Part shown: positions 1 to 9,275 of the stretch, piece after piece
Layout: each line of letters starts with the position of its first letter
Numbering within the stretch: position 1 is the stretch's first letter
DNA from: Periplaneta americana
Lineage: Eukaryota > Arthropoda > Insecta > Blattodea > Blattidae
Assembly: GCF_040183065.1 (NCBI RefSeq)
Contig: NC_091128.1
Coordinates: 175,204,668 to 175,268,667 of the forward strand
DNA: 64,000 nucleotides
Direction: 5' to 3'
Notes under the pieces: model-generated
Told to the model about the DNA's origin: nothing
The model's database searches: none
The model's input: the letters and a program-made list of their open reading frames with translations, nothing else
Program-made: the position numbers and the translations under genes

Positions 1-379
1 CCCTTTCTGCTAACCACGCCATATCATCAGCAAGTCTTATTTTTTTTATTTTAGTAAGTTATTTTACAACGCTTTATTAACAGCTTAGGTTATTTAGCGT
101 CTGAATGAGATGAAGGTGATAATGCCGGTGAAATGAGTCCGGGGTCTAGCATCGAAAATTACTTAGCATTTGCTCGTATTGGGTTGAGGGAAGGCCCCGG
201 AAAAAACCTAATCAGGTAATTTTCCCCAACCGGGAATTGAACCCGGGCCACCTGTTTTCGCGGCCAGCGCGCTAACCGTTACTCCACAGGTGTGGACAGC
301 AAATTTTATACACTTTATTCGTCTTCCTGTTACTATCATCCCTTCTATATACATTAAATTACTCATAAATTGCTTTATA
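1..379 (-). pseudogene. RTE-like LINE reverse transcriptase fragment, split by a SINE
   Basis: Read on the minus strand, bases 298-379 followed by 1-28 encode a reverse transcriptase palm segment ending in the FADD catalytic box (KFADDMAWLAE), the usual YADD variant of LINEs. A SINE (41-297) sits within this segment, flanked by an approximate 12-bp duplication (29-40 and 298-309). The fragment runs off the left window edge and is cut on its other side by the mariner-like element at 380. A second copy of a related LINE lies at 4190-4805. Clade assignment (RTE-like) is from motif memory, moderate certainty. Confidence 0.6.
41..297 (-). mobile_element. tRNA-derived SINE (family S1)
   Basis: On the minus strand it starts with a tRNA-like head: an A-box-like GTAACGGTTAGCGCG and a B-box GGGTTCAATTCCCGG, followed by a tRNA-unrelated body that is recognisably shared with copies at 39556-39819 and 46110-46365, ending in a T-rich (A-rich on the element strand) tail at 41-50. 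Imperfect TSD: AGCAAGTCTTAT (29-40) and AGCAAATTTTAT (298-309). Inserted inside the LINE at the catalytic FADD region. Confidence 0.85.
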
Positions 380-1143
380 CAGGGTGTATAACGAGGTTTT
401 CCCCCGGTTTATGGAGGTGATTCTTGGTGTTATTTGGAACATAAATGTAAATACAGTAATGGGGTGACATTCATAATTAAGGGGTTACAACAGATTTCGA
501 AACACGCCATGGTGTATGTAGCGCTAGACATGTTAGCGCAGGACTGTCGATGTATGGGGGAGGATTTAACGTTTCACATTCCAAGGTATGGAGAATTCTT
601 AATGAGAACGGACTGTATGCTTTTCATGTGCAAAAAGTGCAGCATTTAGAACCACATGATCATGACAACCGTTTGCCTGCCAGATCCCCAGATTTAACAC
701 CCTAGATTACTGCATCTGGGGGTGGATGAAAGACATCGAGTACCAGATTAGGATACAAACACGAGAAGAGTTGATTCAACGCATTCTCGATACCTCAGCG
801 ACAATAAGGAAGGAACATGTGAAGTTACGAAATGCTACACGCGCGGTTCACACCCGTGCGAATCTTTGCCTTCGGATGCAGGGAGGAAATTTTGAAAATT
901 TGCTTTAAATCCACTCTACATGCAAGGGACTGATACAAAATGAAGCACTTGTTTGTATTCTAAGTATGATTTCTATTTTTGTCAGTTATATCCTGAAATA
1001 AAATTTTTTTTTTCTGCTTTTTTTCAAATTTCCATAACTCCTTAATTATGAATGCCACCCCATTACTGTATTTACATTTTTTGTTCCAAATAACATCAGG
1101 AATCACCTCCATAAACCGGGGGAAAACCTCGTGATACACCCTG
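380..1143 (+). mobile_element. Tc1/mariner-like element with ~105-bp inverted ends
   Basis: Starts CAGGGTGTATAACGAGG and ends with its inverted counterpart ...ACACCCTG, with TA on both sides (378-379 and 1144-1145), the target duplication expected of the Tc1/mariner superfamily. The inverted arms extend about 105 bases (380-485 and 1037-1143) with few mismatches. The 764-bp element holds only a transposase remnant, so it is non-autonomous. Confidence 0.85.
560..908 (+). pseudogene. mariner-like transposase remnant
   Basis: Two short conserved blocks survive in different frames. One (about 585-660) reads ILNENGLYAFHVQKVQHLEP, a typical N-proximal block of insect mariner-like transposases. The other (about 680-908) reads RSPDLTP, then, after a frameshift, DYCIWGWMKD, and ends ...LRMQGGNFENLL before the stop. 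SPDLTPxDxxxWG carries the last catalytic Asp region of DDD/DDE transposases, and RxQGGxFExLL is a common C-terminus of this group. The central catalytic core is missing, so it is dead. Confidence 0.75.
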
Positions 1144-1145
1144 TA

Positions 1146-1888
1146 TTTTGGTAGTTTACCTGCAGTAGTATTAAAAATATAAGATTTTAAAATATATATT
1201 TTTAGGAGCTCTGTAGGAAGCCCTCTTGATTTGTCAGTGCCCTGTACATATTTGATTCACTCCGGAAAGTTTTGTGACACTAACATAGTTCGGTGGAAAT
1301 GTCTCGACTTTGTGTCGTAGTGTTAGGAAATGTTATAGAAAAACTGATTTGTTATAAAAGGTATAAGGAGAAGATATGTATCACCTTTATGATGCATATT
1401 GATTCAGTAGGAAAGTGTAGCAGGAACAGTAAGACCACTGCACGGCCCGACTTCTTTCACCTGCAGTGGGATTGCGAATAAAGTTCATTTGAATGAACTT
1501 AGTTCTGTTAGTTGCAGCATGAAATGTCATGTGCATGTATGTACTTGGTATCGTTTACTCAACCTAGTTTTTCTTTTACATGAAGAAAGAAGAGTTTCAG
1601 GTGAACGTGTCCTGTGAATAAGTCCTAAATCATTTCTAGAGACATTCCGTAAATATGTCATGTCGCCTGAACGATATATTTTATAATTCCGTGAGAACAA
1701 CCATGCCTCGACAGAGGTGGGTCTCAAGACTGTGAAAATACGAGCTTGTTATAACATTAGGGACAGCTTCTTCTATAGTGAGGATCACGTAAGTGTAGTT
1801 CCTAAAAGTCTAATGTGGCCGTCTCTTCAGTGTTGCCAACTAATATCAGTTATCACCAAAGAGGAAAAAATCACAATGGTACCTACTG
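1146..1888. other. unassigned AT-rich DNA
   Basis: No repeat, splice-flanked exon or conserved protein motif recognised. Short open frames on both strands look like chance. Confidence 0.5.
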
Positions 1889-1889
1889 A

Positions 1890-1946
<57 letters not shown>
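1889..1946. repeat. (AAT)n microsatellite
   Basis: About 19 uninterrupted AAT units, immediately before a LINE insertion site. One of about ten (AAT)n/(ATT)n tracts in the window. Confidence 0.97.
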
Positions 1947-1947
<1 letters not shown>

Positions 1948-2007
1948 TATGTATTTATTTACACTGCAAGTGGGCAAGCACCCGGTGGCAGTGATATACA
2001 CAATATA

Positions 2008-2482
2008 CTTACTTACTTACAAATGGCTTTTAAGGAACCCGAAGGTTCATTGCCGCCCTCACATAAGCCCGCCATCGGTCCCTATCCTGAGCAAGATTAA
2101 TCCAGTCTCTATCATCATATCCCACCTACCTGAAATCCATTTTAATATTATCCTCCCATCTACGTCTCGGCCTCCCTAAAGGTCTTTTTCCCTCCGGTCT
2201 CCCAACTAACACTCTATATGCATTTCTGGATTCGCCCATACGTGCTACATGCCCTGCCCATCTCAAACGTCTGGATTTAATGTTCCTAATTATGTTAGGT
2301 GAAGAATACAATGCGTGCAGTTCTGCGTTGTGTAACTTTCTCCATTCTCCTGTAACTTCATCCCGCTTAGCCCCAAATATTTTCCTAAGCACCTTATTCT
2401 CAAACACCCTTAACCTATGTTCCTCTCTCAGAGTGAGAGTCCAAGTTTCACAACCATACAGAACAACCGGTAATATAACTGT
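2008..2482 (-). mobile_element. 5'-truncated RTE-like LINE (family L1, GTAA tail)
   Basis: Minus strand encodes the C-terminal part of the window's commonest LINE protein: [20 protein letters not shown], then [15 protein letters not shown] and [11 protein letters not shown]. The 3' end is a (GTAA)n tail, here read as CTTACTTAC at 2008-2020. A perfect 12-bp TSD ATACACAATATA flanks it (1996-2007 and 2483-2494), so the 475-bp fragment is a 5'-truncated target-primed insertion. One position introduces codon drift but the frame is mostly open. Confidence 0.92.
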
Positions 2483-2737
2483 ATACACAATATAAACAAT
2501 ACAAAATAAAATTACAATACACAATACAATTATATACACAATACAATTATATACACGATGCAATAAGAATACACAATACAATTTAACACAATAATTACAA
2601 TTAATAATAATACATAAAATAACCTAATTAATAAGTGAACCTAATTTTACAATACTACTTACATATGTATAGGCCCTACATAAGTTTCAATAGTCTTTCA
2701 CTTTACTCTCATCTCACTCACTGTAGTGGCACTATGA

Positions 2738-2873
2738 CACATTTCACTGACACTTTAGGAAACATTTCACTGACACTATAGAACACATTTCACTGACACT
2801 ATAGAACACATTTCACTGACACTATAGAACACATTTCACTGACACTATAGAACACATTTCATTGACGCTATAA
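2738..2873. repeat. 23-bp tandem repeat, about 5 units
   Basis: Unit CACTATAGAACACATTTCACTGA repeated with near-perfect spacing of 23 bp; outer units are diverged (ACTTTAGGAAACATTTC at the left, ATTGACGCTATAAATT at the right). Lies in otherwise unassigned DNA (2495-3157) that is rich in ACAATACAATTATA simple sequence near 2500-2600. Confidence 0.9.
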
Positions 2874-3157
2874 ATTATCACTGATCGGAACTGTTCACTG
2901 CACTGTAAAACCATAACTTCATTGACTCACCTCGCTTCACTGATACAACAGTTCAAATAAGTCAAATAATTACACCCTTATGCATACTTATAAACATAAC
3001 TACATTTAAACTAAACATTTCTAGTCTAAGGCCCTCTCACACGCTATTTTTAAATAATTTACAATTCAAACCAAGGGAGTAAACTCGTCAGGCTAGATAA
3101 ATACATGTCACCTTAAAAAATTAAATGTTAAATGTCACCTCAATTTTAATTTACACT

Positions 3158-3298
3158 TTATACACAACTTTTTAAGTTATTCTTGAATATTCTTAAGGAA
3201 GGACAACCCTCAAAGACCGCTGCAGGTAGGTCATTCCAATCATTTATAGTTCTATTTAAAAATGAGAATTTACCTGCATCCGTTTTGTTTCCTACATT

Positions 3299-3300
<2 letters not shown>
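3158..3300 (-). pseudogene. LINE C-terminal fragment (CR1/Jockey-like)
   Basis: Minus strand reads KFSFLNRTINDWNDLP followed by SLRIFKNNLKSCV and a stop, matching the generic C-terminus of insect CR1/Jockey-type LINE ORF2 proteins (F..RTI..WN.LP....SL..FK..L). Only about 45 residues remain. It is directly joined to an (AAT)n tract at 3301. Confidence 0.65.
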
Positions 3301-3369
<69 letters not shown>

Positions 3370-3396
3370 CATAATCATAATAATAATAATAATAAT
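3301..3396. repeat. (AAT)n microsatellite
   Basis: About 23 AAT units, a short interruption with ATC, then more AAT units to 3396. Confidence 0.97.
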
Positions 3397-3427
3397 TTTT
3401 ATATATATATTTATAAAAGTGAATGTG

Positions 3428-3515
3428 GGTATGTATGTATGAATGCATGCATGTATGTATGTATGTATGTATGTATGTATGTATGTATGTATGTATGTAT
3501 GTATGTATGTATGTA
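3428..3515. repeat. (ATGT)n microsatellite
   Basis: Long GTAT/ATGT tetranucleotide run, with small variants ATGA and ATGC at the left edge. 3516-3744 holds nothing recognised. Confidence 0.97.
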
Positions 3516-3819
3516 TATGTTCTCTATACAAATCTACACGCTTTGACAGATATGTGCCAAAGTTTGCACAGTTAACCTTCATAACCAGGAGAAAAAACAT
3601 AGGCTATATTAAAATTGTTAAAATGCACTTTAAATTAATTAAAAAAATAATAAATAAAAATAAATACGATCAAACATTCATGTGTAATACTAAAATGCAA
3701 ACTTCTATAGTCAATATCGTTGGAATGGATCTTAACTAGCAGTAGTTGTTAAATCTTTTTATAAAAATGGTGATACTGCGGCCGATGCTTGAAGAGAATA
3801 TAGGCGTTATTTTAATATC

Positions 3820-4150
3820 GCAAGAAATGGTTCTGTCCACGGTAAAATATATCAGGTAGGCCTATGCCAACATGGTAAACACATCCTTCGTAGAAAACTT
3901 GCTAGAATCCCTAGAAAGAGGCCACATTGGTTCAAGCGAAACGGGGCTGCATCGCATTCAGCGAGAATTTTGTTGGAAGCAGTGCGCCAAATTTTCCACA
4001 ACAGCGTCATCTCCAGGAACGACAACGTTGATTGGCCCCCCAGGTCCCCTGACTTAACTATGTGATTATTTCCTGTGGGGACAGCTGAAAGGCAAAGCAG
4101 TAATCAAGTCGGCCACACACCATTGAAGAGCTGAAGAATAACATCCGTGT
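3820..4150 (+). pseudogene. mariner-like transposase fragment
   Basis: Reads GAASHSARILLEAVRQIFHN, then DNVDWPPRSPDLT, then after a one-base shift CDYFLWGQLKGK. WPPRSPDLTxxDxFLWG is the hallmark around the last catalytic Asp of insect mariner-like transposases. Frameshift near 4053 and absent N-terminal half make it a pseudogene. No inverted ends could be found. Confidence 0.75.
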
Positions 4151-4189
4151 TGAAGTCAGCAGTTCATATCTTCTTTTGCCGTAAACTCT

Positions 4190-4805
4190 TCTCCCGTTCA
4201 CCGTTCCTTCCAGTGCATCCTTCAGTAGGCAGTTTTTTTCTCAGCCAGTGATCCAGCCAATTCCTTTTTCTCTTCCTGATCAGTTTCAGCATTATACTTT
4301 CTTCACCCACTCTTCCCAACAGTTTCGTTTCTTATTCTGTCTGTCCATTTCACACGTTCCATTCTTCTCCATACCCACATTTCAAATACTTCTATTAGCT
4401 TTTCGTCGTAATGTCCATGTTTCTGCCCTATACAATACCACTCTCCACACAAAGCATTTCACTGGTTTTTGCAAAGATCCGCAGAAGATGCTTTCTTTTG
4501 TTTATTAACAGCTTTTTTTTTGCCGTTGCTATCCTCCTTTTTGACTTCCTGGCAGCAGCTCATGTTACTGCTTATAGTACACCCCAAGTATTTGAAGCTG
4601 TCCACTTGCTCTACTGCCTCATTTAGAATTCGCACGTTTACCTTTATTTTTCTTCCGATGACCGTGGTCTTCGTCTTGTTTGCATTTATTTTCAACCCAT
4701 ACTGCTCACTGCTGTCATTTAGCTCCAGTAGCACATCCTTTGGTATCGTTTCCTCTCCTGCTATCAACGCCATATCATCAGCAAATCTTATGAACCAGGC
4801 CTATC
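4190..4805 (-). pseudogene. RTE-like LINE reverse transcriptase, C-terminal half
   Basis: Minus strand begins with FADDMALIAGEE (RT catalytic box C), continues through GLKINANKTKTTVIGRK and FKYLGCTISS (the conserved thumb block), then after frameshifts AETWTLRRK, FEMWVWRRMERVKWTDR and NCLLKDALEG. This order matches the C-terminal half of RTE-type ORF2 proteins. Several frameshifts and a stop break it. Related to the fragment at 1-379 but a different family from the GTAA-tailed LINE. Confidence 0.75.
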
Positions 4806-5309
4806 ACCACTCCCATGTTCTGAAAACAGTCCTTCACTAATGCTTTTGATTTCTTTTATGGTCTACCAGGATATAGGTCGCTGGTTAGCTGAGTGGAGAA
4901 TTCACAAATTCTCACTTGTTTTTATTTAGTTTTAGAGTGTTTGTATTGCGATTCGCCTCTATATCGATACGATCATTGTTTTATACACAAGAGTCTTTTG
5001 GTATCAATTTGTTTTCCATACTTGGTATGGGCATGAAGCTGTACTGGTGCAGATCAGTTCCGTGCGATGAATTTGGAGTGAGAAATTGAAGTGTTTTTCA
5101 GGAATGGAGTGCCCTACTGACACCACCTGTTGTTCGGCTATTGAGTTTGCTGTTGCTATGGATACTGTTATTAAATTCTCGTGTGTATAAACTGGTATGT
5201 TTTCAGACTCACAAGGGAAGATTACGTTACGAAAACAATTGTTTGACGAAACCCATACCAAATTATAATTTTTAAAGCGTATTTTTGAATTTATCTATGT
5301 AATAGATAT
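4806..5309. other. unassigned DNA
   Basis: No recognised repeat boundary or coding block; a minus-strand open frame at 5004-5261 has no recognisable motif. Confidence 0.4.
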
Positions 5310-5997
5310 CAGGGGAGTGAGTTTGCCCAAAATAGTACATTATGCAACGAGCCTATAATGATAGTAATTAAGACGCGAGTATGTTTATGAAACGAGCGCA
5401 AGCTCGTTTCATAATTTTCATACGAGCGTCTTAATTACCATTATAGGCAAGTTTCATACGACTTTTTGTACTCGACCATATTTCTAACTTGGAAATTATT
5501 CATAAGTGTTCATGTTATTCTTATCTGACTGGGGAGCGGAACTGACCTTGTAAAATATCTCGTAAATTGTGAGATGTGCGCAGACGCGAAAGTATTGATT
5601 TTTTCCAAGGAACAAATGTCATTGACCTTGATATAATCTAGAGAGTAAAATAAACATTAATCTTGATATACCCTTGAAACTGATTTAGACATTGAAAAAC
5701 GAGATGACAAATTGAATTTATTTGAATATTATTTACAATTAACGCTAATTATTATAGTAACGGAACATAACCTTCTGCGACAGTATTGGATTTCCAGCCT
5801 CCGTGACGTTTCGCTAGTTGTCTTTCGATTGCATATCCGAGAATAATCGATACTTGTGCTTTCATATTGCTACAATGGTGTATTCTGATTGGTGGAACAC
5901 CTGAACTTTAATGAATAGGTGTACTTTAATGAGGTCCATTAAAGGACTACTACCAGGTGTATAATTACTACATATCGGCATGGTCGAACATAAATGA
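5310..5997 (+). mobile_element. MITE-like dispersed repeat with near-palindromic end (copy 1)
   Basis: The same sequence occurs inverted at 32338-32950. A 98-bp hairpin (5351-5448) with GCCTATAATG/CATTATAGGC ends precedes a segment bounded by inverted CTCGACCATA (about 5471) and ATGGTCGAAC (about 5980). No coding capacity. Superfamily unknown. Confidence 0.8.
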
Positions 5998-6936
5998 ATT
6001 TTTAAAAGGGTTTTGTGATGTGTTAACTACGTAGCCTATCTCTTGCAGCTTGTGGGAATAGCTTATCGGTTAACAACATGTAGGCCAGAATGTTCTGGGT
6101 TGGAATCTTGGTATTTTGACTTCCCCCCTCCCCCCGAGTCCGAGGTTAATGTTTCCCGCCTTAGTTATTAATATTTAATGTCCTTAATTAAATCTTGAAC
6201 TATTGTAAAAAGCCCGTATGTCCTTTTAAGTAAACTTTCCAGGAAGTGCAAAAGAGTAATCTTCAAAAAAATTCAGACTGTCCTGAATACAATGAAATAG
6301 GAAACGGAAGAGTGATGGAGAACCAGAGAAACGCCTGGAGTCTATACTAAATGCATCACTTGAAAGGCAGAGAAGAAGACTGATCATAAGGCGTATATGG
6401 AAAGGTTCCAGGAAAATTCCTTGACATGTTTGCACAAAATCACGTGTAGAAGCTCAGTTCTTAAATACAATGAATGATTTTACATCTTTTCCGTCAGTGA
6501 CTTAACATTTCATATATAAGGTGTGAACCTTTATATTACACACTTATTCTTGGGTAATAACGTTTTCGTCGTACTAAATGACATCACCAGATAACATGAT
6601 TTAATTACAATATAATAATCTCTTATTTATGTATACGTATATGCCCTTGATGTCAAAAATTAAAGTCTCAACCTAATGTACATAAATAAATATAAAGGTA
6701 CAAGTTTTCATGGTTTAAAATTTTTTAAAATTTGGGAAATATCACAAAATATGTTAAGTATGCAGACTTGCTTACGAGTACATACCATTTTGACTGTTTT
6801 ATCATACAACTTTATTGTGAATATAATAGAAATATAATTTTAACCGGGCTATTACTCTTTTACTACGTCATAATACTTTTGATCACTAAAACGGTGCGAA
6901 AGGATGTCTTTCAACCAATTATGGCTGCTTATCGTA
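5998..6936. other. unassigned AT-rich DNA
   Basis: Nothing recognised; short chance open frames only. Confidence 0.45.
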
Positions 6937-7330
6937 CGATTTTATCGCGTCCCTAGCATTTGTTTAATTTTATCGCGTTCCTAGCATTTGTTTAATTTTA
7001 TCGCGTCCCTAGCATTTGTTTAATTTTATCGCGTTCCTAGCATTTGTTTAATTTTATCGCGTTCCTAGCATTTGTTTAATTTTATCGCGTTCCTAGCATT
7101 TGTTTAATTTTATCGCGTCCCTAGCATTTGTTTAATTTTATCGTGTTCCTAGCATTTGTTTAATTTTATCGCGTCCTTAGCATTTGTTTAATTTTATCGC
7201 GTCCCTAGCATTTGTTTAATTTTATCGCGTTCCTAGCATTTGTTTAATTTTATCGCGTTCCTAGCATTTGTTTAATTTTATCGCGTTCCTAGCATTTGTT
7301 TAATTTTATCGCGTCACTAGCATTTGTTTC
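6937..7330. repeat. 28-bp tandem repeat, 14 units
   Basis: Unit of TTTTATCGCGTTCCTAGCAT plus TTGTTTAA repeated head-to-tail with exact 28-bp spacing. Units differ mainly at GCGTTCC versus GCGTCCC. Because 28 is not a multiple of 3 it cannot keep a reading frame. The array runs directly into a coding-like remnant at 7330. Confidence 0.96.
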
Positions 7331-7409
7331 TTTGTTTGCCAACATTTCAAACTGCGCTGGTCTGGACGTCAAAAAAAAAAAAAAAACCGAAAATTATAAA
7401 CCACCCCAG

Positions 7410-7683
7410 TCAATGCACAGCAGTTTTAAATATGACTCACATTGGCAGTCAAGAACAAGAATTAATAAAGATCACTGGTCATAGCTATGCAGCTTCCCTG
7501 AATCCCTATTTACAAATAAATGAACAGCACCATTTGGAAATCCTGAATAAGTTGAGGAATGTACTATGTACATCAACGAGTTCCACTCCATTTACGCACA
7601 CGTCCAATATAACATCAACTGAACCACGAACCACTAAAACATTCAAATTTGAAAATTGTACTTTCAATAATTGTTTCATTTAA
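7410..7683 (+). pseudogene. tyrosine recombinase C-terminal remnant (Crypton-like)
   Basis: The frame ending at 7683 contains KITGHSYAASLNPYLQINEQ then HHLEILNKLR. A GH followed about 10 residues later by Y in ...PYLQ is the box II arrangement of tyrosine recombinases (catalytic His and nucleophilic Tyr), and this wording resembles Crypton/KIAA1958-like domains common in insects. It ends FENCTFNNCFI and a stop. The catalytic Arg regions upstream are absent, replaced by an A-run and the 28-bp array. Function dead; family moderately sure. Confidence 0.55.
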
Positions 7684-8210
7684 AATTATTCATGTTTATT
7701 TTTTATTTCATAATCCTTAATTAAAACTTTTCTTATTTCATCATTCCTAATTATAACTTTTCAAACACTTGTCCATTATATTTAGGTTATGTTATAGCTT
7801 CTGTTGTATGATATTATGGATAGTCACGTATCAGATACTGTTTAATACTGGGATCCGGATCCGGATGAGTGAAGTGAAATGCAACTGTTTTAATAAAAAT
7901 GAAACTGAATCAACAAAGCCTTCTTGACTAGTAACCTCCACAGAGTTCAATGAAGATTCTATAGTTGGCACAACTGGTAACAAGAAAACAGATAATCATA
8001 ACACACTATTGCCATCTAGCTGAATACAATGGTACAATAATACATTTGAAGACAGTTCAGTATTTTCGTAAGTCAATTAATATTTTATTGTATTGGAGTA
8101 CTTCGTTACTTCTAATCTTTATATACTTTCTTCTAATCGTGTAATAGTCAATTAAATCCCACTCGAGTTTTGATTTTCTCTAGATAAATCAAAACCTCTA
8201 GTGAGATTAC
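7684..8210. other. unassigned AT-rich DNA
   Basis: No feature recognised apart from a short GGATCC/GGATCCGG duplication near 7851-7867. Confidence 0.4.
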
Positions 8211-8806
8211 TTACTTACTTACAAATGGCATTTAAGGAACCCGAAGTTTCATTGCCGCCCTCACATAAGCCCGCCATCGGTCCCTATCCTGTGCAAGATT
8301 AATCCAGTCACTATCATCATATCCCACCTCCCTCAAATCCATTTTAATATTATCCTCCCATCTACGTCTCGGCCTCCCTAAAGGTCTTTTTCCCTCCGGT
8401 CTCCCAACTAACACTCTATATGCATTTCTGGATTCGCCCATACGTGCTACATGCCCTGCCCATGTCAAACGTCTGGATTTAATGTTCCTAATTATGTCAG
8501 GTGAAGAATACAATGCGTGCAGTTCTGTGTTGTGTAACTTTCTCCATTCTCCTGTAACTTCATCCCGCTTAGCCCCAAATATTTTCCTAAGCACCTCATT
8601 CTCAAACACCCTTAACCTATGTTCCTCTCTCAGAGTGAGAGTCCAAGTTTCACAACCATACAGAACAACCGGTAATATAACTGTTTTATAAATTCTAACT
8701 TTCAGATTTTTTGACAGCAGACTGGATGATAAAAGCTTCTCAACCGAATAATAACAGGCATTTCCCATATTTATTCTGCGTTTAATTTCCTCCAGAGTGT
8801 CATTTT
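8211..8806 (-). mobile_element. 5'-truncated RTE-like LINE (family L1)
   Basis: Minus strand has an open frame from the truncation through [40 protein letters not shown] and [15 protein letters not shown] to ...AAMKLRVP and stop (8232), then the (GTAA)n tail (8211-8222). No stop or frameshift over about 190 codons, so a fairly young copy. TSD not resolved. Confidence 0.92.
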
Positions 8807-9232
8807 TTTCCTCCTGCCACAGAAATAATTATTCAGAATTTAAAACCGTTCCTTTGAACGTGCCACCCTGAATGAAAGCTGCAAACCTATTAGCGGCTTG
8901 TCGCACTTGGGTGTAGGAAGGTTTCAGACCGAAGGTACTTCAGTGATAGTTTGAGGTTCTGCGTAGCCCCCTAGAACACGTAGCGGAGGCTAGCTGCCGC
9001 TGTGCCGATCCTCACAGGATTGCCGGCCGGCCGGCCCCGTGACTAATGCAGAGTGAGGGAAGTTAGAAGCGATTACGGCGCGTAATCACGATTAGTGTTT
9101 TTACTTCCGCCGCAAATGGCTTACATTAGCGCACTGCGGTGCGATCTGCCAACTACACTCGGTTAAAGTACACCTTGTGCATTCACGTAATTTGCAGTCG
9201 AGAAATGCACGGTAGGAAGAACTCATTCAAGT
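8807..9232. other. unassigned GC-richer stretch
   Basis: Locally CpG-rich (for example GCCGGCCGGCCGG at about 9023) compared with its neighbours, but too short and without an exon signal to be called a promoter island. Confidence 0.35.
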
Positions 9233-9236
9233 TATT

Positions 9237-9275
<39 letters not shown>

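Noticed and set aside
6937-7330. CRISPR array
   Set aside because: Regular 28-bp period without unique spacers; a simple tandem repeat in an insect genome.
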